64,000 nucleotides of DNA from positions 2,809,001 through 2,873,000 of the forward strand of contig JAZGTN010000028.1 in the NCBI GenBank assembly GCA_037783415.1. The letters run 5' to 3'. Position numbers and translations under genes: made by a program. The notes below the pieces were generated by a model. The model searched no databases. It saw only the letters and a list, made by a program, of their open reading frames with translations, and was not told the origin of the DNA. Of the stretch, positions 48,292-59,647 are shown in pieces (position 1 is the stretch's first letter; each line of letters starts with the position of its first letter). The stretch is from Leptasterias polaris (taxonomy: Eukaryota > Echinodermata > Asteroidea > Forcipulatida > Asteriidae).

Positions 48292-48330
48292 AATCTGAGA
48301 AGCGTTTCTGCCAGAAACGCTTCTCAGATT
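48292..48330. repeat. Perfect hairpin, 18-bp arms and 3-nt loop
   Basis: AATCTGAGAAGCGTTTCT, GCC, then the exact reverse complement AGAAACGCTTCTCAGATT. No element ends are recognised around it. Confidence 0.92.
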
Positions 48331-48615
48331 GTGTTTTCCTGTTAGGGATTATTCTTCCTGCATGGACATATTCGCTTCGGATTTTCGGCGATATCTCAAA
48401 AACGCGACCACCTTTTGAAATGTATTTGTTACAGGTAAGTTGTATATACATATCAACATTCATATGGGATTAAATCAATTGAACGCTTACAAAAACCAAA
48501 GATAAACTTTGCCTTTAAGGAGTCTTGAAGACGACCAGAGCATGCTGATCAAAACGTTGAGTAGTTAAACCAATGGTTCTTTTCAGAACAATTTTTCAGA
48601 CTCAGCGCAACTCAT

Positions 48616-48842
48616 ACACTCTAAAAACTTCCGAGTTCCGGGTTCCGGGGAGCCTGACCTATTTCAGTGTGACCCGGAACCTGTGTCAAAATTACCCAGA
48701 AATGGGTCTAACTGACGTAGAATCAGAGCTAGAATCCCTTTTTTTTTACCAGTTCCCGGGTCAGCTTGACTCAGAATCGGGTCAGGCCCTCTGTGACTCG
48801 GTATCCAGGTCAATTCTGATCCGGGAGTGTTTCTTTGAGTGT
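48616..48842. repeat. GACCC/GGGTCA-type interspersed repeat, copy 6
   Basis: Starts ACACTCTAAAAACTTCCGAG, ends CAATTCTGATCCGGGAGTGT. About 215-225 bp, with internal GGGTCAGCTTGACTC motifs. A T8 run interrupts it. Confidence 0.8.
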
Positions 48843-48899
48843 ATCAAGATGTTTCCATAGTTGTTACCGCAAACATATACTGGGTTGTATCTCCACTTA

Positions 48900-49155
48900 G
48901 TGTTCCCCCACTTAGTGGTTTGGCCACACATAGTGAGAATGGAAAACAACAGACTCCCAAAATGCATCCTACTTGAAACAGTAACTGGGAAAAATAGACG
49001 AAGTAGGCCTCGGAAGAGATGGGAAAACGACATCATCGCTAACAGCACCTTCTACCTGGAACACCGAAGAGCGCAAGATAGGCAAGAATGGAGAGTGAAA
49101 ATTCGTGGAGCCAACGTCCTGCGGGATTGGTGCAAGACTGATTGATTGATTGATC
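48900..49155 (+). mobile_element. LINE 3' fragment with (GATT)n tail
   Basis: The frame ending at 49145 carries IVRMENNRLPKCILLETVTG and RRSRPRKRWENDI, then RRAQDRQEWRVKIRG. This is the basic C-terminal tail seen in many LINE ORF2 proteins (NRLPK...GRPRKRW...AQDR..WR). The stop codon is directly followed by GATTGATTGATTGAT, a LINE-type microsatellite 3' end. Everything upstream of the tail domain is lost. Confidence 0.75.
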
Positions 49156-49724
49156 TCCACATGTTAACTTTCAAATCCGTTATGGCTATCATCACTTATT
49201 CCCTTATCACTGGTGATAAGTTCATAGATTCTATTAAAATATACTTTTGTTGTAGACGCAAAGAACAAGAATGCTTTGCATGTCAAAGTTAGGCTTGTAT
49301 TCAATACCAGGCCTGACATCTTAGTCTAGGTTTTTACCCCCATCAACAGCGCAAAGTTCAACGAACGAGTAGGTCCCCGTTTGAAGTGATACTTGATTTA
49401 ATAAGGTGAATTTAAGTCAATACCGGGTGGATGCCATACACTACCTATTGACTTTAATGTACTTGCCATAATAATATACTGTTTTGAGTCATTTCGTATT
49501 GTCGCTTCGGGCGTTTAAGAAATCCAAACAAATGAGTTTTCACATATTATAGGTTCATCTTTATTCTCTTGGGGTGTAAACTTTGCAGCGGATCAGATTA
49601 AATTTCATGTTGACATCCTTCTCAATGTCCAAAGGTAAACCTCGAGTGTTTTGAAGGAATGTTTAACCAGTCTCATGTCTCTAATACTGGCATTTGTGAT
49701 CATGAACAACTTTGGCAATTATAG

Positions 49725-49995
49725 GTTTTTCTGGCTATTTTCGGCAAATAAGCGGCCGGTTTAAACGCCGCGTTGTTCTATTTCGCACGAAATTGAATGC
49801 TCTTCAAAACAGTCATTCAGTTTCACTTTATGTAATAGGCAAATATTATTTTGCGTCATGCGATCAAAAAAAGAAGATAACTATTTAATTTAACCATCCA
49901 GGCGAACAGCATTCAAAATCGCAGCAGCTTTTTGCAGAAGTGCCTACTCTGCTATTATGAATGCCGATTTCGCCTTGCTTGAAATAACGCCTTAT
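49725..49995 (-). repeat. Interspersed repeat family I, copy 2
   Basis: Reverse-complement relative of 29735-30000. Words include GTTCTATTTCGCACGAAATTG, CATTCAGTTTCACTTTATG, AACAGCATTCAAAATCGCAG and GAATGCCGATTTCGCCTTGC. Confidence 0.75.
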
Positions 49996-50792
49996 AAGTT
50001 TGATTGAGTATAAATGCTATATAAAGTCGTCTGCCAAAATTGACCGGGAAAAACCTGTATTAAACTATGGACTGTAACAGCTTGAGTTTATTCAAGTCGA
50101 TAAAAAGGTTTGACCCGCCAACGTTTTCTTAAAATATTGACTAATTATTGTTCAGCAACGTTTCTTTGGAATACTTTGAATTTTATGGAGAAAAACGCAT
50201 CAGTGGCGGCAGAATTTTCCACCGTCATGCACTCACAATGCATGCGTTTGATTCCACAGTATTAAAAAACCTTGCGATCGCATTACAACTGCGGAAACAG
50301 TTCATTTACGGTTGGCTTTTTCACTGTAGCTCAGCCTTGACTTACAAACTGGACAGGCAAACCGTGTACTAATGCGCATCTAGTCTCGCCTGGATCTTTT
50401 TTGCATTTTCACTGTTTTGCAATTCAATAAGGCACACCTGTCTATTGACTTTTGACAGTCAGCCCAAACCTCCTCGGTGAATAATGTTTGAATCTTCGAG
50501 GACAAAAATGGTTTAAAAAGATTCTTTAGCTCAAATTGGGATATTTTGACCGGTGTAAACTGCAGACGCACTCAAAAAACCCAAATATTGGTCTACAATC
50601 TTGAAGATTTTTATATTTTTAGAGTGAAATCGTCAATCGTTTGAATGTATATTTTACACAGAGGCCTAAAGTATACCGATTTACATGACTATTTGAAGCT
50701 TTTTCCCAAATAAAGTGATGTGGACACAAACATTCAATTAAACCGAAATTGAAAAACCAAATTAATTTTCAAAATAGAGTGGATTCCTCTAT

Positions 50793-51211
50793 CTTTAAAG
50801 ATAGGTTCATAGATTTTTAATTTTATTTAAATTTTTTTTTTTGTCAACGTTATGCTGCTTTATAGGCAAAGTTATAAGGAAAGATACCATAAAATTAACA
50901 TTTGAAAGGTTTCAGCTGAATACAGTGTCTAACTTGATGAGAAAACAGCAAAAGAACAGCGTCGAATACATCCACATTTAGAAAGGGTACCAACCACATC
51001 TCAGGCCGCAGCATTCGTGAACGGACACCAACTCTAAGAAATCTGGGAAAAGATTCATGCATGAATCGTTTCTCACGAATTTTTGGGGGGCGAAAAATTA
51101 TCTGAATCATATAACTTTGATTTTGAAGTTAACCTGCAGTGCTTCTCACCAAGTAACTATTTTATGGTAATTAATTTTGGAGTACTTACCAATCTATGAT
51201 CCTACCTTTAA
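50793..51211. mobile_element. MITE family F, full-length copy
   Basis: About 419 bp. Left end CTTTAAAGATAGGTTCATAG and right end CTATGATCCTACCTTTAAA are inverted repeats. The interior has GCTGAATACAGTGTCTAAC, CAGGCCGCAGCATTCGTGAA and the ATTCATGCATGAAT palindrome, as in the 34.4-kb copy. Confidence 0.8.
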
Positions 51212-51966
51212 AATAAACCGTATATATAGATAATCACCGATAATTCCTACCCAAAGATCAAGTTGTTATTAAAATTGTGTGGCTGTAACGGGGTCACCTA
51301 TACAATGTTTAACCAGTGTACCGTCAAGACTTATCCCCTTTGCCGGTCTGTCATCACAAGCTTCTTAAGGATCATTCCCAAGAAAACTTTGCAATTATGT
51401 GGCATTGAGTGACTGTGGATTAGCTTCTGCAATACGGAAGAACGTTACCCTAGATTTCAGCGTTCGCTGCAAGACCAATGATGTCATGAACACGATCAAG
51501 TACCTTTGAGCAGTTAGGGGGAGAGGGAATGTTGCTTAACAAGTTTCTTTGCTAAGCATACATTTGTGGGTATATCCAATCATGGACAACACGTTGAAGT
51601 TATCTTAGAGCTTGTATCGGTTAGTCATGATTTTTATTTTGTATTATCTTTGCTTAATCCGAAACTGCTGCCAGGTCCAAGAAATTCAGCAAGAAAGGAG
51701 TTGACAGTTCTTGTGAACTATTTGCAAGACCTTTGCCAAAACTCTTGAATTAAACGCAGTTGACGGACAGCAATAATTTTAGATTTTTCGTACAATTCTC
51801 ATTTTCTTGAGACAGACATAGTGTCTGGCAATTTTTGTTTTCCTTTCTTATATCTAGTATTCATCACCATATCTGTCCACATGATAGACTAAAGCCTTGA
51901 TTATGCCTTTCATTTGTATTTGAAAGACCCGAGTAGACAGGGAGTACAAATTAATACAAAACTTAC

Positions 51967-52527
51967 CAGTGCTTTTCCATCTTTAGATGATTTTGTGGTC
52001 ATGCCAATCCCTGTTGGTTGCAATATGAAGGACTTGTTTATGTGACCCAACATCCCATCAAAAGTCACTGGTTCAACAAGAGGGGAAAGTACCGAAAAAT
52101 ACGAGTTAAAGTTGAGCCCATTGTTTGAGGCACGTGATGACATCATTCTCATGACGGTATCTCCAAGTTGAAGAATGACTAACTGTCGGTTAAACATAAT
52201 ATGAAACGGGAAAGCAGCACAAAACACCGACACGGAGATCTTAGAATCATGTACCGACGAAAGCATCCTATCCATTGTCCCATTTTGGAGGTTTTTGGTT
52301 CCGTTCTTCTGGTCTTCCAGAAGAGGTTGGATTGCGTAGACGCAGTGGTCGCAGCCGTGGCCTCGTTGTTTTACGAGTTCAACTTCAACGAATGTATTAA
52401 AGAGCAAGATGGATGCCATGCGGATCTGTCCCAGCATGCTTAGCTCTAGGCTATGGCTGCTGGTGTAGTAGTGTAATAACAATATACCATCCGCTTCAAT
52501 TGAACATCGGTAGGCAGGAGTGAGCCC
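51967..52527 (-). CDS. GUCY1A: sGC alpha subunit, H-NOX end and HNOBA/PAS region exon
   Basis: 561 bp, 187 codons, phase 0 both sides; acceptor TTTTTCTTAAAG before GGGCTCACT, donor GTAAGT. It opens with GLTPAYRCSIEADGILLLHY and YTSSHSLELSMLGQIRMASI, the last part of the H-NOX fold. The beta-type heme-propionate motif YxSxR is absent here (YYTSSHS). The middle has NTFVEVELVKQRG and a linker rich in Asp, Gln and Lys. The second half has FCAAFPFHIMFNRQLVILQL and FSVLSPLVEPVTFDGMLGHI, the HNOBA/PAS-like segment (vertebrate alpha: FPFHFMFD..M.ILQFG). It ends SSKDGKAL and joins the next exon in frame. Confidence 0.93.
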
Positions 52528-53275
52528 CTTTAAGAAAAATGACAGAAAAATATATAAGTACAAATGAAAAAGGCACATCGTATAAGACCACTCTGCACTT
52601 TGGAAAAGGCTTAAAAGTGCAACTTTGAAAGTTAAACTGTAACAAATACTTCTGAATCAACACAAGCAAATACATTGGAAGACCGTGGTCATAATTGTCT
52701 TGTGTGTGTCAGTCCAGTTCTCAGATTAAGTACAAATTGAATAAAATCACAGTTTAAGGGGACGCCAGTCTTGCGTGATCTTGTCAGACTTTTTTCAATC
52801 GAGACTTAAGATGACTTAAACCATCTCGTCTCTTATCCTAGTTGACGGATTTCGCTCCGCGTTCCGTCGTTCCGAATGGATGACAACTGCTCCGAATGCC
52901 ACTGGGTCATGCACTTCTATAATATGGCAAACCCATTGAACCCATGTCATCAATTCCATCCATTGCCTACTATCACTCATACAAGATGACTGTGACTTGC
53001 TCCCATTATTCAATGCAAGAACTGGGGTGTTAAAATTGACACCACGTGTGTTGTCAAATATAGATACCAAACAGAGATTCAAAATTAGCACCATATGGTG
53101 GTTACAATAACACCAATGTAATTGTTTTTTAAGAAATTAGGGTTATTTTATCTCCCTTTGTGTAAATTTTGCGACAAAATCTATAGTGCGACAAAACCCA
53201 TTGTGTCAATTAAACACCCCAGTTTTTGCACAAAAACTTGTTAAAAAAAGCATTGTGATAGACAAGATTACATAC
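52528..53275 (-). other. sGC alpha intron (748 bp, phase 0)
   Basis: Contains a family G MITE (53015-53230) and otherwise nothing recognised. The 92-codon minus frame at 52816-53094 lies between exons and has no splice-compatible similarity. Confidence 0.85.
53015..53230. mobile_element. MITE family G, copy 2
   Basis: Ends GCAAGAACTGGGGTGTTAAA/ATTGACACCA and GTGTCAATTAAACACCCCAG/TTTTTGC are inverted repeats. The internal CACCATATGGTG palindrome is as in the 20.3-kb copy. The right end lies only about 45 bp from the donor of the neighbouring alpha exon. Confidence 0.75.
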
Positions 53276-53454
53276 CTGTATGTGTTCTTCATTAATTACT
53301 CCTTGATCTAAAATATGCTCATAAAACCCGTCAATGTTGCCGTAGAAATCCGCCAGAGTTCCGCCTAATGCTCCAACGACAGCCCCGTACCGCTCGAAGC
53401 AAAGACAGAAGAACTCCTCCCCATAACTGTCCATTAGTTTCCGGTATTCTAAAC
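53276..53454 (-). CDS. GUCY1A: sGC alpha subunit, central H-NOX exon
   Basis: 179 bp: two bases completing a Gly codon, then 59 codons. Acceptor GATTGCTGTAG, donor CAG/GTATGT. It encodes LEYRKLMDSYGEEFFCLCFE, RYGAVVGALGGTLADFYGNI and DGFYEHILDQGVINEEHIQ. This is the H-NOX core (beta: ...[22 protein letters not shown]...NLDALHDHL). The position of the proximal heme histidine in beta (first His of ALHDHL) is Tyr here (GFYEHI), so this domain should not bind heme, as expected for an alpha subunit. Entry phase fits the exon 10 kb upstream. Confidence 0.93.
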
Positions 53455-53550
53455 CTACAGCAATCAAAGAAACAGATCATGGTTTAACTACTTTAACTAT
53501 ACTTCTCATACTTCAGTGAAGTGTCACAATGAAGAGGGGGTGTGTGTGGG

Positions 53551-53850
53551 GGGGGGGGGGGGTTCCTGTTGATGATGTCCAAAATGAAAACAAGCTGAGA
53601 GCAAAGTGTTACCCCATTTTTAGGTCTTTCTTTTTTACGGGGATTGCTATTTTAGATAATGACTTAGTTCGCTTTTGGGCAATCCCTAGGCTGCTGTTTG
53701 TTTTTGTATTTGTACGTATCCCTCTGTTTTTCGTAATTCTTGGTCTAACTGTTTTTTCTCAGTCTTCTGTTTAGTGTATTGTTTTGTTTTTTAAAGCCTG
53801 AATGAATAAACAAATAAACAAATAAACAAATAAATAAATAAATAAATAAA
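53551..53850 (+). mobile_element. Probable LINE 3' end with (AAAC/AAAT)n tail
   Basis: After a G tract (53551-53562) comes a 3'-UTR-like T-rich stretch ending GCCTGAATGAATAAAC and then (AAATAAAC)n and (AAAT)n to about 53850. There is no RT domain in the short frame (53529-53774), which is mostly hydrophobic by composition. Confidence 0.4.
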
Positions 53851-55016
53851 TACTTAGTTTATTTTTGTATTTCAGTTTCCAAGTATCGGTACTTTGTATT
53901 GTTTTCACAAAAGAAAGATGAACAATCAATGAACATCCATAGGGCTATGATTGACATTATTATGTTTCTTGAAGCACATAATTTTGCTACAGCAGCTGCT
54001 GATGATTCCGCCACGATGGGTTGACATTACCCTAAGCTCTTTAGAACAACCTAAATCTCATTTTGATATATTTTTGTCAGTGTCCTGCAGGCAAGAAGAG
54101 TACCAGACTATTGCCCTCCCTGTCTCAGTTAAGATACGTTGACTTTAATAATTTGAAAGGAAAGGTGACTACTGAATCGATTACTCTTGTCCGTTATAAT
54201 TGTGCCGAAAAGTCAAATGCAAACTTCTGACACACTTTGCCCTTGTGGATGAAACATAAGGAATCCTTTGCCTTAAACACAGGTGTTTCGTATTGATGCG
54301 GCAACCTCGTTCAGCCCATGCTACATCTAATCATGTTACAGTTTTTCGATATTTTACTTTCGTCGTAAAAATATTGCTGTTTTAATTAAAATAGACAATA
54401 TATATTATGTCCTTGAGCATTCTACAACATCGATCACAACGGGAGGAGCTTACAGCCATGTATTTTCGTGACCTTTTCCTTGAAAGTTATAAACAAGTTC
54501 TGAAGAATGATATCTAATCGTCCAGGTTTGTAATATCCGTCAAGGCATTCTTTTCAGTTAACAAGATTAGTCCTTGAGCAAATTATCCGAGAATTAAGAT
54601 TCATACTCCGAGTAAGTCTCCAAACCCTTTTTTTTTTTTGCAATGTTACTTTATTGTAAATGTTATCTCTTCTTAACAATCAGAGCTACAGACAAGAGAA
54701 GTAAATAGATAAATCCTTGCAGTGTTCTGTATGCGTACATTGAAGGTAGATGTTTAAATAAGATTCCATCATTTTTATCTTTAAATCTTGCTTAAATTGA
54801 ACGGACTTCCAGCCGAAACGTCTTGGGTTATTTATTACTTCTTTGTAATTTGTAAGCAATCGCTCTTCTTCGTACAAACTTTTCATGTAACATTTTGAGG
54901 CATACAAATGCATGAAGACACCAACTGAGTCGAGTGAGTTCCTTATTCGATCTCATTGCAGGAGATATCGAGACGGGATGCATAAGAACGGTACAGAAAA
55001 TATCGTTACTTCAACC

Positions 55017-55158
55017 GGGGCCAAATTTCATGGCTCTGCTAACCGCCGAATTTTGCGCTTGCTCTGCTAACCCGTCAAATACGCTTGACGTTAGCGCAGA
55101 ATTCCTTGCTTCCATAAGCGACGGTTCTTTGCTTACGGTAGCAGAGCCAATTGGGCCC
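55017..55158. mobile_element. Family D-like MITE
   Basis: Left end GGGGCCAAATTTCATGGCTC, right end GTAGCAGAGCCAATTGGGCCC, inverted with mismatches. The interior repeats GCTCTGCTAAC. The 113-codon plus frame here is not a gene. Confidence 0.6.
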
Positions 55159-58067
55159 TGGTCAACTGATTCTAGCCCTGATCACTTTAAAGAGCCAATT
55201 CCCAGGAAGCTCCTGTGGGATTTTAAGCCAACCTATGTTCGTTTCAAACTTGATGCAGTATCCCGGGGGAAATGAGCACACAGTTGAATGCTTAGCCCGG
55301 GGTTATTTTACTTAACCATACTCTTAAGCAGGGGGTAGCCAGGGAAATTTTCAATTCCCGGGAGTTTGCCAGGGTTAGCAATGCCAGTGTGAACAAGGTT
55401 GACCAATTCCCTAGGAATTTCCTGGGGAGTACCAGTGTGAACGGGGCACAGTTGAAAAGACCATTTTAATGTCATCCTATAACTGAAGGTAAAGTTAGTC
55501 GTCAGGAGATTTTGGTTTTGCTTTGTCAATCCTATCAGAATAAAAACGAAGAATGTTGCATAAAGTCAAACCACTTAAGGTTTTTTATTATTAACAACAC
55601 GCCTGATTACTATAGCCTTGCCCAAGAACCCACTAATTGCATTGTACTTTATGCTTGCGTATCTGAATTAATACCATAGTACAAGTTAATGGTTTGTGGT
55701 CTGCGTTTCTTTGCCGCGGATAACCGTGGAACCCAATCATCATACAGTATTACAAATTGTAATTAATAATTTCGATGACTAGACACATTTATTGCAATGT
55801 CTGATTGGGATATCTCATTTTGGTCAGGATGGAAAGGGCAGATATTAGGTTTGTATTGAGTGGATGGTGATTCTATCTTGATTAAAACCCAAGGCTAGAT
55901 ATGGAGTATAGGACCTAATTCAATTCAGACTTATCGCATTTTGTGATTAAGTTTTAGGAATTGCGTAGATACGAGTTGGGAGATACTTAAATTACCTCAA
56001 CAGAAATTAGAAAAATTTATTCTAATTTTATCCACTGTCATTTTGATATAATAGATGTAAGTTATACGTTGTTATCATTGACACAAACGTATTTTAGTAC
56101 AAACCCACTAGTCTTTAGGACAATAGACCTTTCTTTTGCAACGTCACAGCCCGAGTTTTTGCCAACCCAGGTTGGAAAAGTATGGAAAGCCATAACTGCA
56201 AATCAAAAACAGATTGCCACATTTTGTAGCAGTGTTACACAAATATTCAAAAATAGTGTTGAATTTGTTGGAAACAAATCAACCAATCATGGAAGGTAAT
56301 TCCGTTCATGAATCTTTACAGAAAATGTTGAATTTGGTCACAAAATTTTTTAACACGATTGAATGTTTTGCTAACATTCGGCCGTCCATGCCAACCGGCG
56401 CACTTTGTTTATCAACAAAAGAAAGGTGTTGGCCGCCATCAAATAAATCAAACAGTGGAGACGCATAACCCCTCAGTGACCTCAATGGGGGCGCTTGTGA
56501 CGTCACATGCGAGGGGTCTAAAATAAGAATATACTAATGCATATAGAGACAGTTGTTTCATTCCTTATGAAATAATCAGCCCTTGCCGTACATACTTTGA
56601 AGTTCAATATCTTTCTTCGAGGAAGACTCTGCTAGGGTCGAAAGGTCAGGCCATTAACGGTTTTTTGCATTTCAACCATAGGGCCCTTTTGGCTGGTAAG
56701 CTGCTATAGTTAGCAGAATGAAATTCTATTTTCTTGCTTTAGTATCACACATCACGATGCCTGTTCCTCAATGCAATGGAAAATAGACGTTTAATAAATG
56801 CAACCTTAACTGAAATCACATAAAGACCCAGTTAAAAACACCCCAGTGAGTTGAACTTCTTCGCTCAAGTGTTCTTCTCGCTCAGTGCACCTTCAAGTTT
56901 CAAATGAAATGTTTGATTTAAGACGTCTTAGCTATCTATAGATCTACTTGGAGGATTAGGGTCCCAAACCCTAACACACATTGCTCCCTCATCCGGTCAC
57001 GTCTTCAACGTCCTTGATGGAACATCTGAAGAATATTTTCGATCGAAGAAGAGGTGACTGAGAAGAAGAAAAAAAGGAAATCATTTTCTGTCAAGCCTGG
57101 GTGTTTAATTGAATTCTAAAGTCGCTGCTTTTCTTTATCCCCATGGCGTAAGAGAGCGAGATAATGCTCTTAGTCTTATGTGTTCATTATCGTGTCCTTT
57201 GCCCCACCGTCTTCAGGGTCGGACAGTATTGATTGAGCAGAAGGATAATAACAGTCAGTGTCTTCAGAGAGTCAGTCTTATTTCTCGGTCATCCATATCA
57301 ACATTATAAACACCGTGGTAGATGACTTGACACCCCGTGGTGTAATTACGACACCTACGTTTTCAGGTGTAGGTGTTGTGTAAGGTAGTTGAGCCCCCCA
57401 TATTGTTATATATTAATTATTATCCTTACCCCTATCACACGATCCATTTTGGAATAGTACAAAACATGAATATTCAAGCTTACTAAAGATGGTTTATATC
57501 AAGGCTAAAAGGTGTGTACTTTTTTATACTGAGTGGTTTTGCTTTTATTAGTTTTGTCTTGTCTTCTCTTTACTGCACAAACCGCCGCCACTGGGCTATA
57601 AACGTGCAGACCCTCATGCATGCACGCTCCTATACCTAAATTTTTATTTTTTCAAGGAGTGACTTAAAATATAGGCGTCAGTGGCTGATTTAACTTGTGG
57701 TGGGAGTGAGTTCCAGATTGGTATTATTCTCGGATACAATCAGTAACGATAGCAGTCTTTTTTAGATGAGATGGTATTATAGGTCCCAGTCATGGCAACA
57801 CCTCAAGTTGTTGAAATTGTACTTTTAGGTAGAAGTAAGATGAAGTATAATAACTTGTTAGAAAGTAGTAGCTGATAGGTCTCGGGAGGGGGGGGGGGAG
57901 TCCCGTTTTCAGGGGAGATGGGTGGGGTCACATAATATGTAACCATGACAACTTCGGTTACAAACGTCATAATCTGGAGATTTTGTTTCCCCACCCACGC
58001 AATGTCTCACCGCCATATAAAACTATAACTAAACAAGTGGTGTTTAAAGCTTTGCATGTTGTTGAAA

Positions 58068-58586
58068 GTAAGAAGTAACTATAACTCTGAATGTAAATAG
58101 TAGTGAACTTGCGGGTACAACCATGTGTATAATCTCTTTTGGGAGGAGTGTTGGCTCTGAAAAGAGCCGGTTTGGTCTCGACGTTTCGAACAGTATACTC
58201 TGCTCGTCTTCAGGAGAATGCTGGTGGTGTTGCAGCTTAAGTAGAGCTAGTGGGGTGCACTTTTGGGCGGGAAGTTTCCAAGTTGTTGTTGACCGGTGAT
58301 GCATGGTAGTTGGCTGCTGGCTGGATGTGTGTGCGCTGGAGTGTGTCAGTGTTGTGGTGAGCTGCTGCTGGGAGGACTGGCTTGAGTAGAGGTGACCAGA
58401 TGTCATTGATGAAAAACCCGATGTCTTGTGGAACCGTGTTGTGTGACTTGATCTCGATCGCTTCCCTGACTCTGCGTTGGTGCCAGAACTTGACAGGTGC
58501 GATGAGCTTGGCTTGCTTCCATTTGATGAGATGATCTTGTTCTTGTGAATGTTTGATGATTGCGGATTTGTCCAGGTGTCCCAGTC
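58068..58586 (-). mobile_element. Inverted 3' copy of a Penelope-like element
   Basis: On the minus strand this is the same sequence as 60480-60998: the end of the GIY-YIG region (LGHLDKSAIIKHSQEQDHLI, KFWHQRRVREAIEIKSH, DIGFFINDIWSPLLKPV) and the 3' tail ending GTACCCGCAAGTTCACTACT. The two copies differ little (for example LETSRP versus LKTSRP). It directly abuts the front of the forward Penelope copy at 58587, giving a tail-to-head inverted arrangement. The 227-codon minus frame across here is a shadow in another frame. Confidence 0.9.
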
Positions 58587-58675
58587 GCCACACAACGCCT
58601 TCAAGCTGATCCTACCATGACAGACCGCACAAGCCTCACTCCTGAACAAGTCCATGATCTCCTCATCACCTGCGT
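58587..58675 (+). pseudogene. Penelope-like reverse transcriptase, piece 1 (5' of L2 insertion)
   Basis: The frame reads RTSLTPEQVHDLLITCV (about 58625-58675), the RT segment that in Penelope-like elements precedes the ...GAAMGSPLSPV motif. It stops where the LINE begins and resumes at 59648 in the same frame. The RT start upstream is missing; 58587 is the junction with the inverted copy. Confidence 0.7.
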
Positions 58676-59647
58676 AAACATGGTTTGGAACTACACATGT
58701 ACGCAGATGACACTCAGATTTACACATCTATCTGCCCTGTCAAGTCTTCTGAGGTCCTTCAAAATGTGTCAAAAGTCGAAGACTGCATAACTGAGGTACA
58801 GGCCTGGATGTCAACTAATTTTCTCAAACTCAACGCTGACAAGACCGAGGTAATAGCGATCGGTTTTAGAGCACAACTCGCCAAGCTTAATCTTCAATCA
58901 GTTAAAGTTGCAGGAGTTGATGTCTTAGTTGAAACCAAGCCAGTCAGAAACCTTGGAGTCATGTTTGACCCTGCAATGACCATGTCCGCGCAAGTTTCAA
59001 GCATCATCAAGACTGCCAATTTCTATCTCACTAACATCGGCAGGGCCCGCAGACTACTGACTGTCGACGCAACCAAGCTTGCAGTACATACTTTGGTCAC
59101 TTCAAGACTCGACTACTGCAACAGTCTCCTGATTGGAGTCAGCCAAAAACTCAAAGGGAGGCTAAATAACGTGCAACGAACAGCTGCCAGACTCATCACA
59201 AAGAAGCACAAGTTCGATTCTATCACCCTGGAACTCATCAAACTACACTGGCTCCCAATCCCACAAAGGATCAACTTTAAGGTCATCGTTCTCATGTTCA
59301 AGGCCTTACATCAACAAGCCCCTCATTACATCATGGACATTCTGCAAGTTGGTACTGAACGGAGACTCCTTCGGTCAAACAGCTCACGTTCACCATACTT
59401 TGTAGTACCAAGAACAAGTCACATCACTTTTGCCGATAGAGCCTTCTCGGTATATGGACCCAAACTCTGGAATAAACTTCCCAATCACATCAGGGATACA
59501 ACATCAATCAACACATTCAAGGCACTTCTGAAAGCCCATTTGTTTCAGGAGGCCTACCACCAATGACTTTTTATTTCTTCTGTGCCTCAGCGCCTTTGAG
59601 CAAACTTTTGATATAGGCGCTTTACAAATAACGTTTGATTGATTGAT
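58676..59647 (+). mobile_element. 5'-truncated L2/CR1-like LINE nested in the Penelope element
   Basis: 972 bp. It begins in the RT at KHGLELHMYADDTQIYTS (catalytic YADD) and runs as one frame to the stop at 59564-59566. Further landmarks are STNFLKLNADKTEVIAIG, RNLGVMFDPAMTMSAQVSSI, RLDYCNSLLIGVSQKLKGRL, NVQRTAARLITKKHKFDSIT and FKALLKAHLFQEAYHQ, typical of the L2/CR1 ORF2 end. The 3' end is GCGCTTTACAAATAACG plus (TTGA)n. The 5-bp direct repeats TGCGT at 58671-58675 and 59648-59652 flank it. The front of ORF2 and any ORF1 are absent, as in most LINE insertions. It is on the strand opposite to the host gene. Confidence 0.92.

Larger units (their letters stand above)
41526..51966 (-). other. 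sGC alpha intron (10.4 kb, phase 0)
   Basis: Holds the GACCC repeats at 42940 and 48616, a SINE (43920-44075), LINE pieces at 45103-46385 and 48900-49155, tRNA-like repeats at 46930 and 47298-47432, family I (49725) and family F (50793) repeats. The segments 41526-42820, 44080-45100 and 51212-51966 show nothing recognisable. Confidence 0.85.

Noticed and set aside
52816..53094. A 92-codon minus frame between alpha exons as an extra exon.
   Set aside because: The flanking exons already join in phase 0, and the frame overlaps a MITE and has no cyclase similarity.
51967..53454. Assignment of the long gene as a beta or beta-2 guanylate cyclase.
   Set aside because: Lack of the heme histidine and YxSx[12 protein letters not shown] instead of the beta NTVNLTSRTE pattern, and presence of both metal-binding aspartates fit alpha.
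58044..58727. A 227-codon Ser/Thr/His-rich minus frame.
   Set aside because: It is an alternative frame of the inverted Penelope tail; the true frame there is the one with LGHLDKSAIIKHSQEQ.
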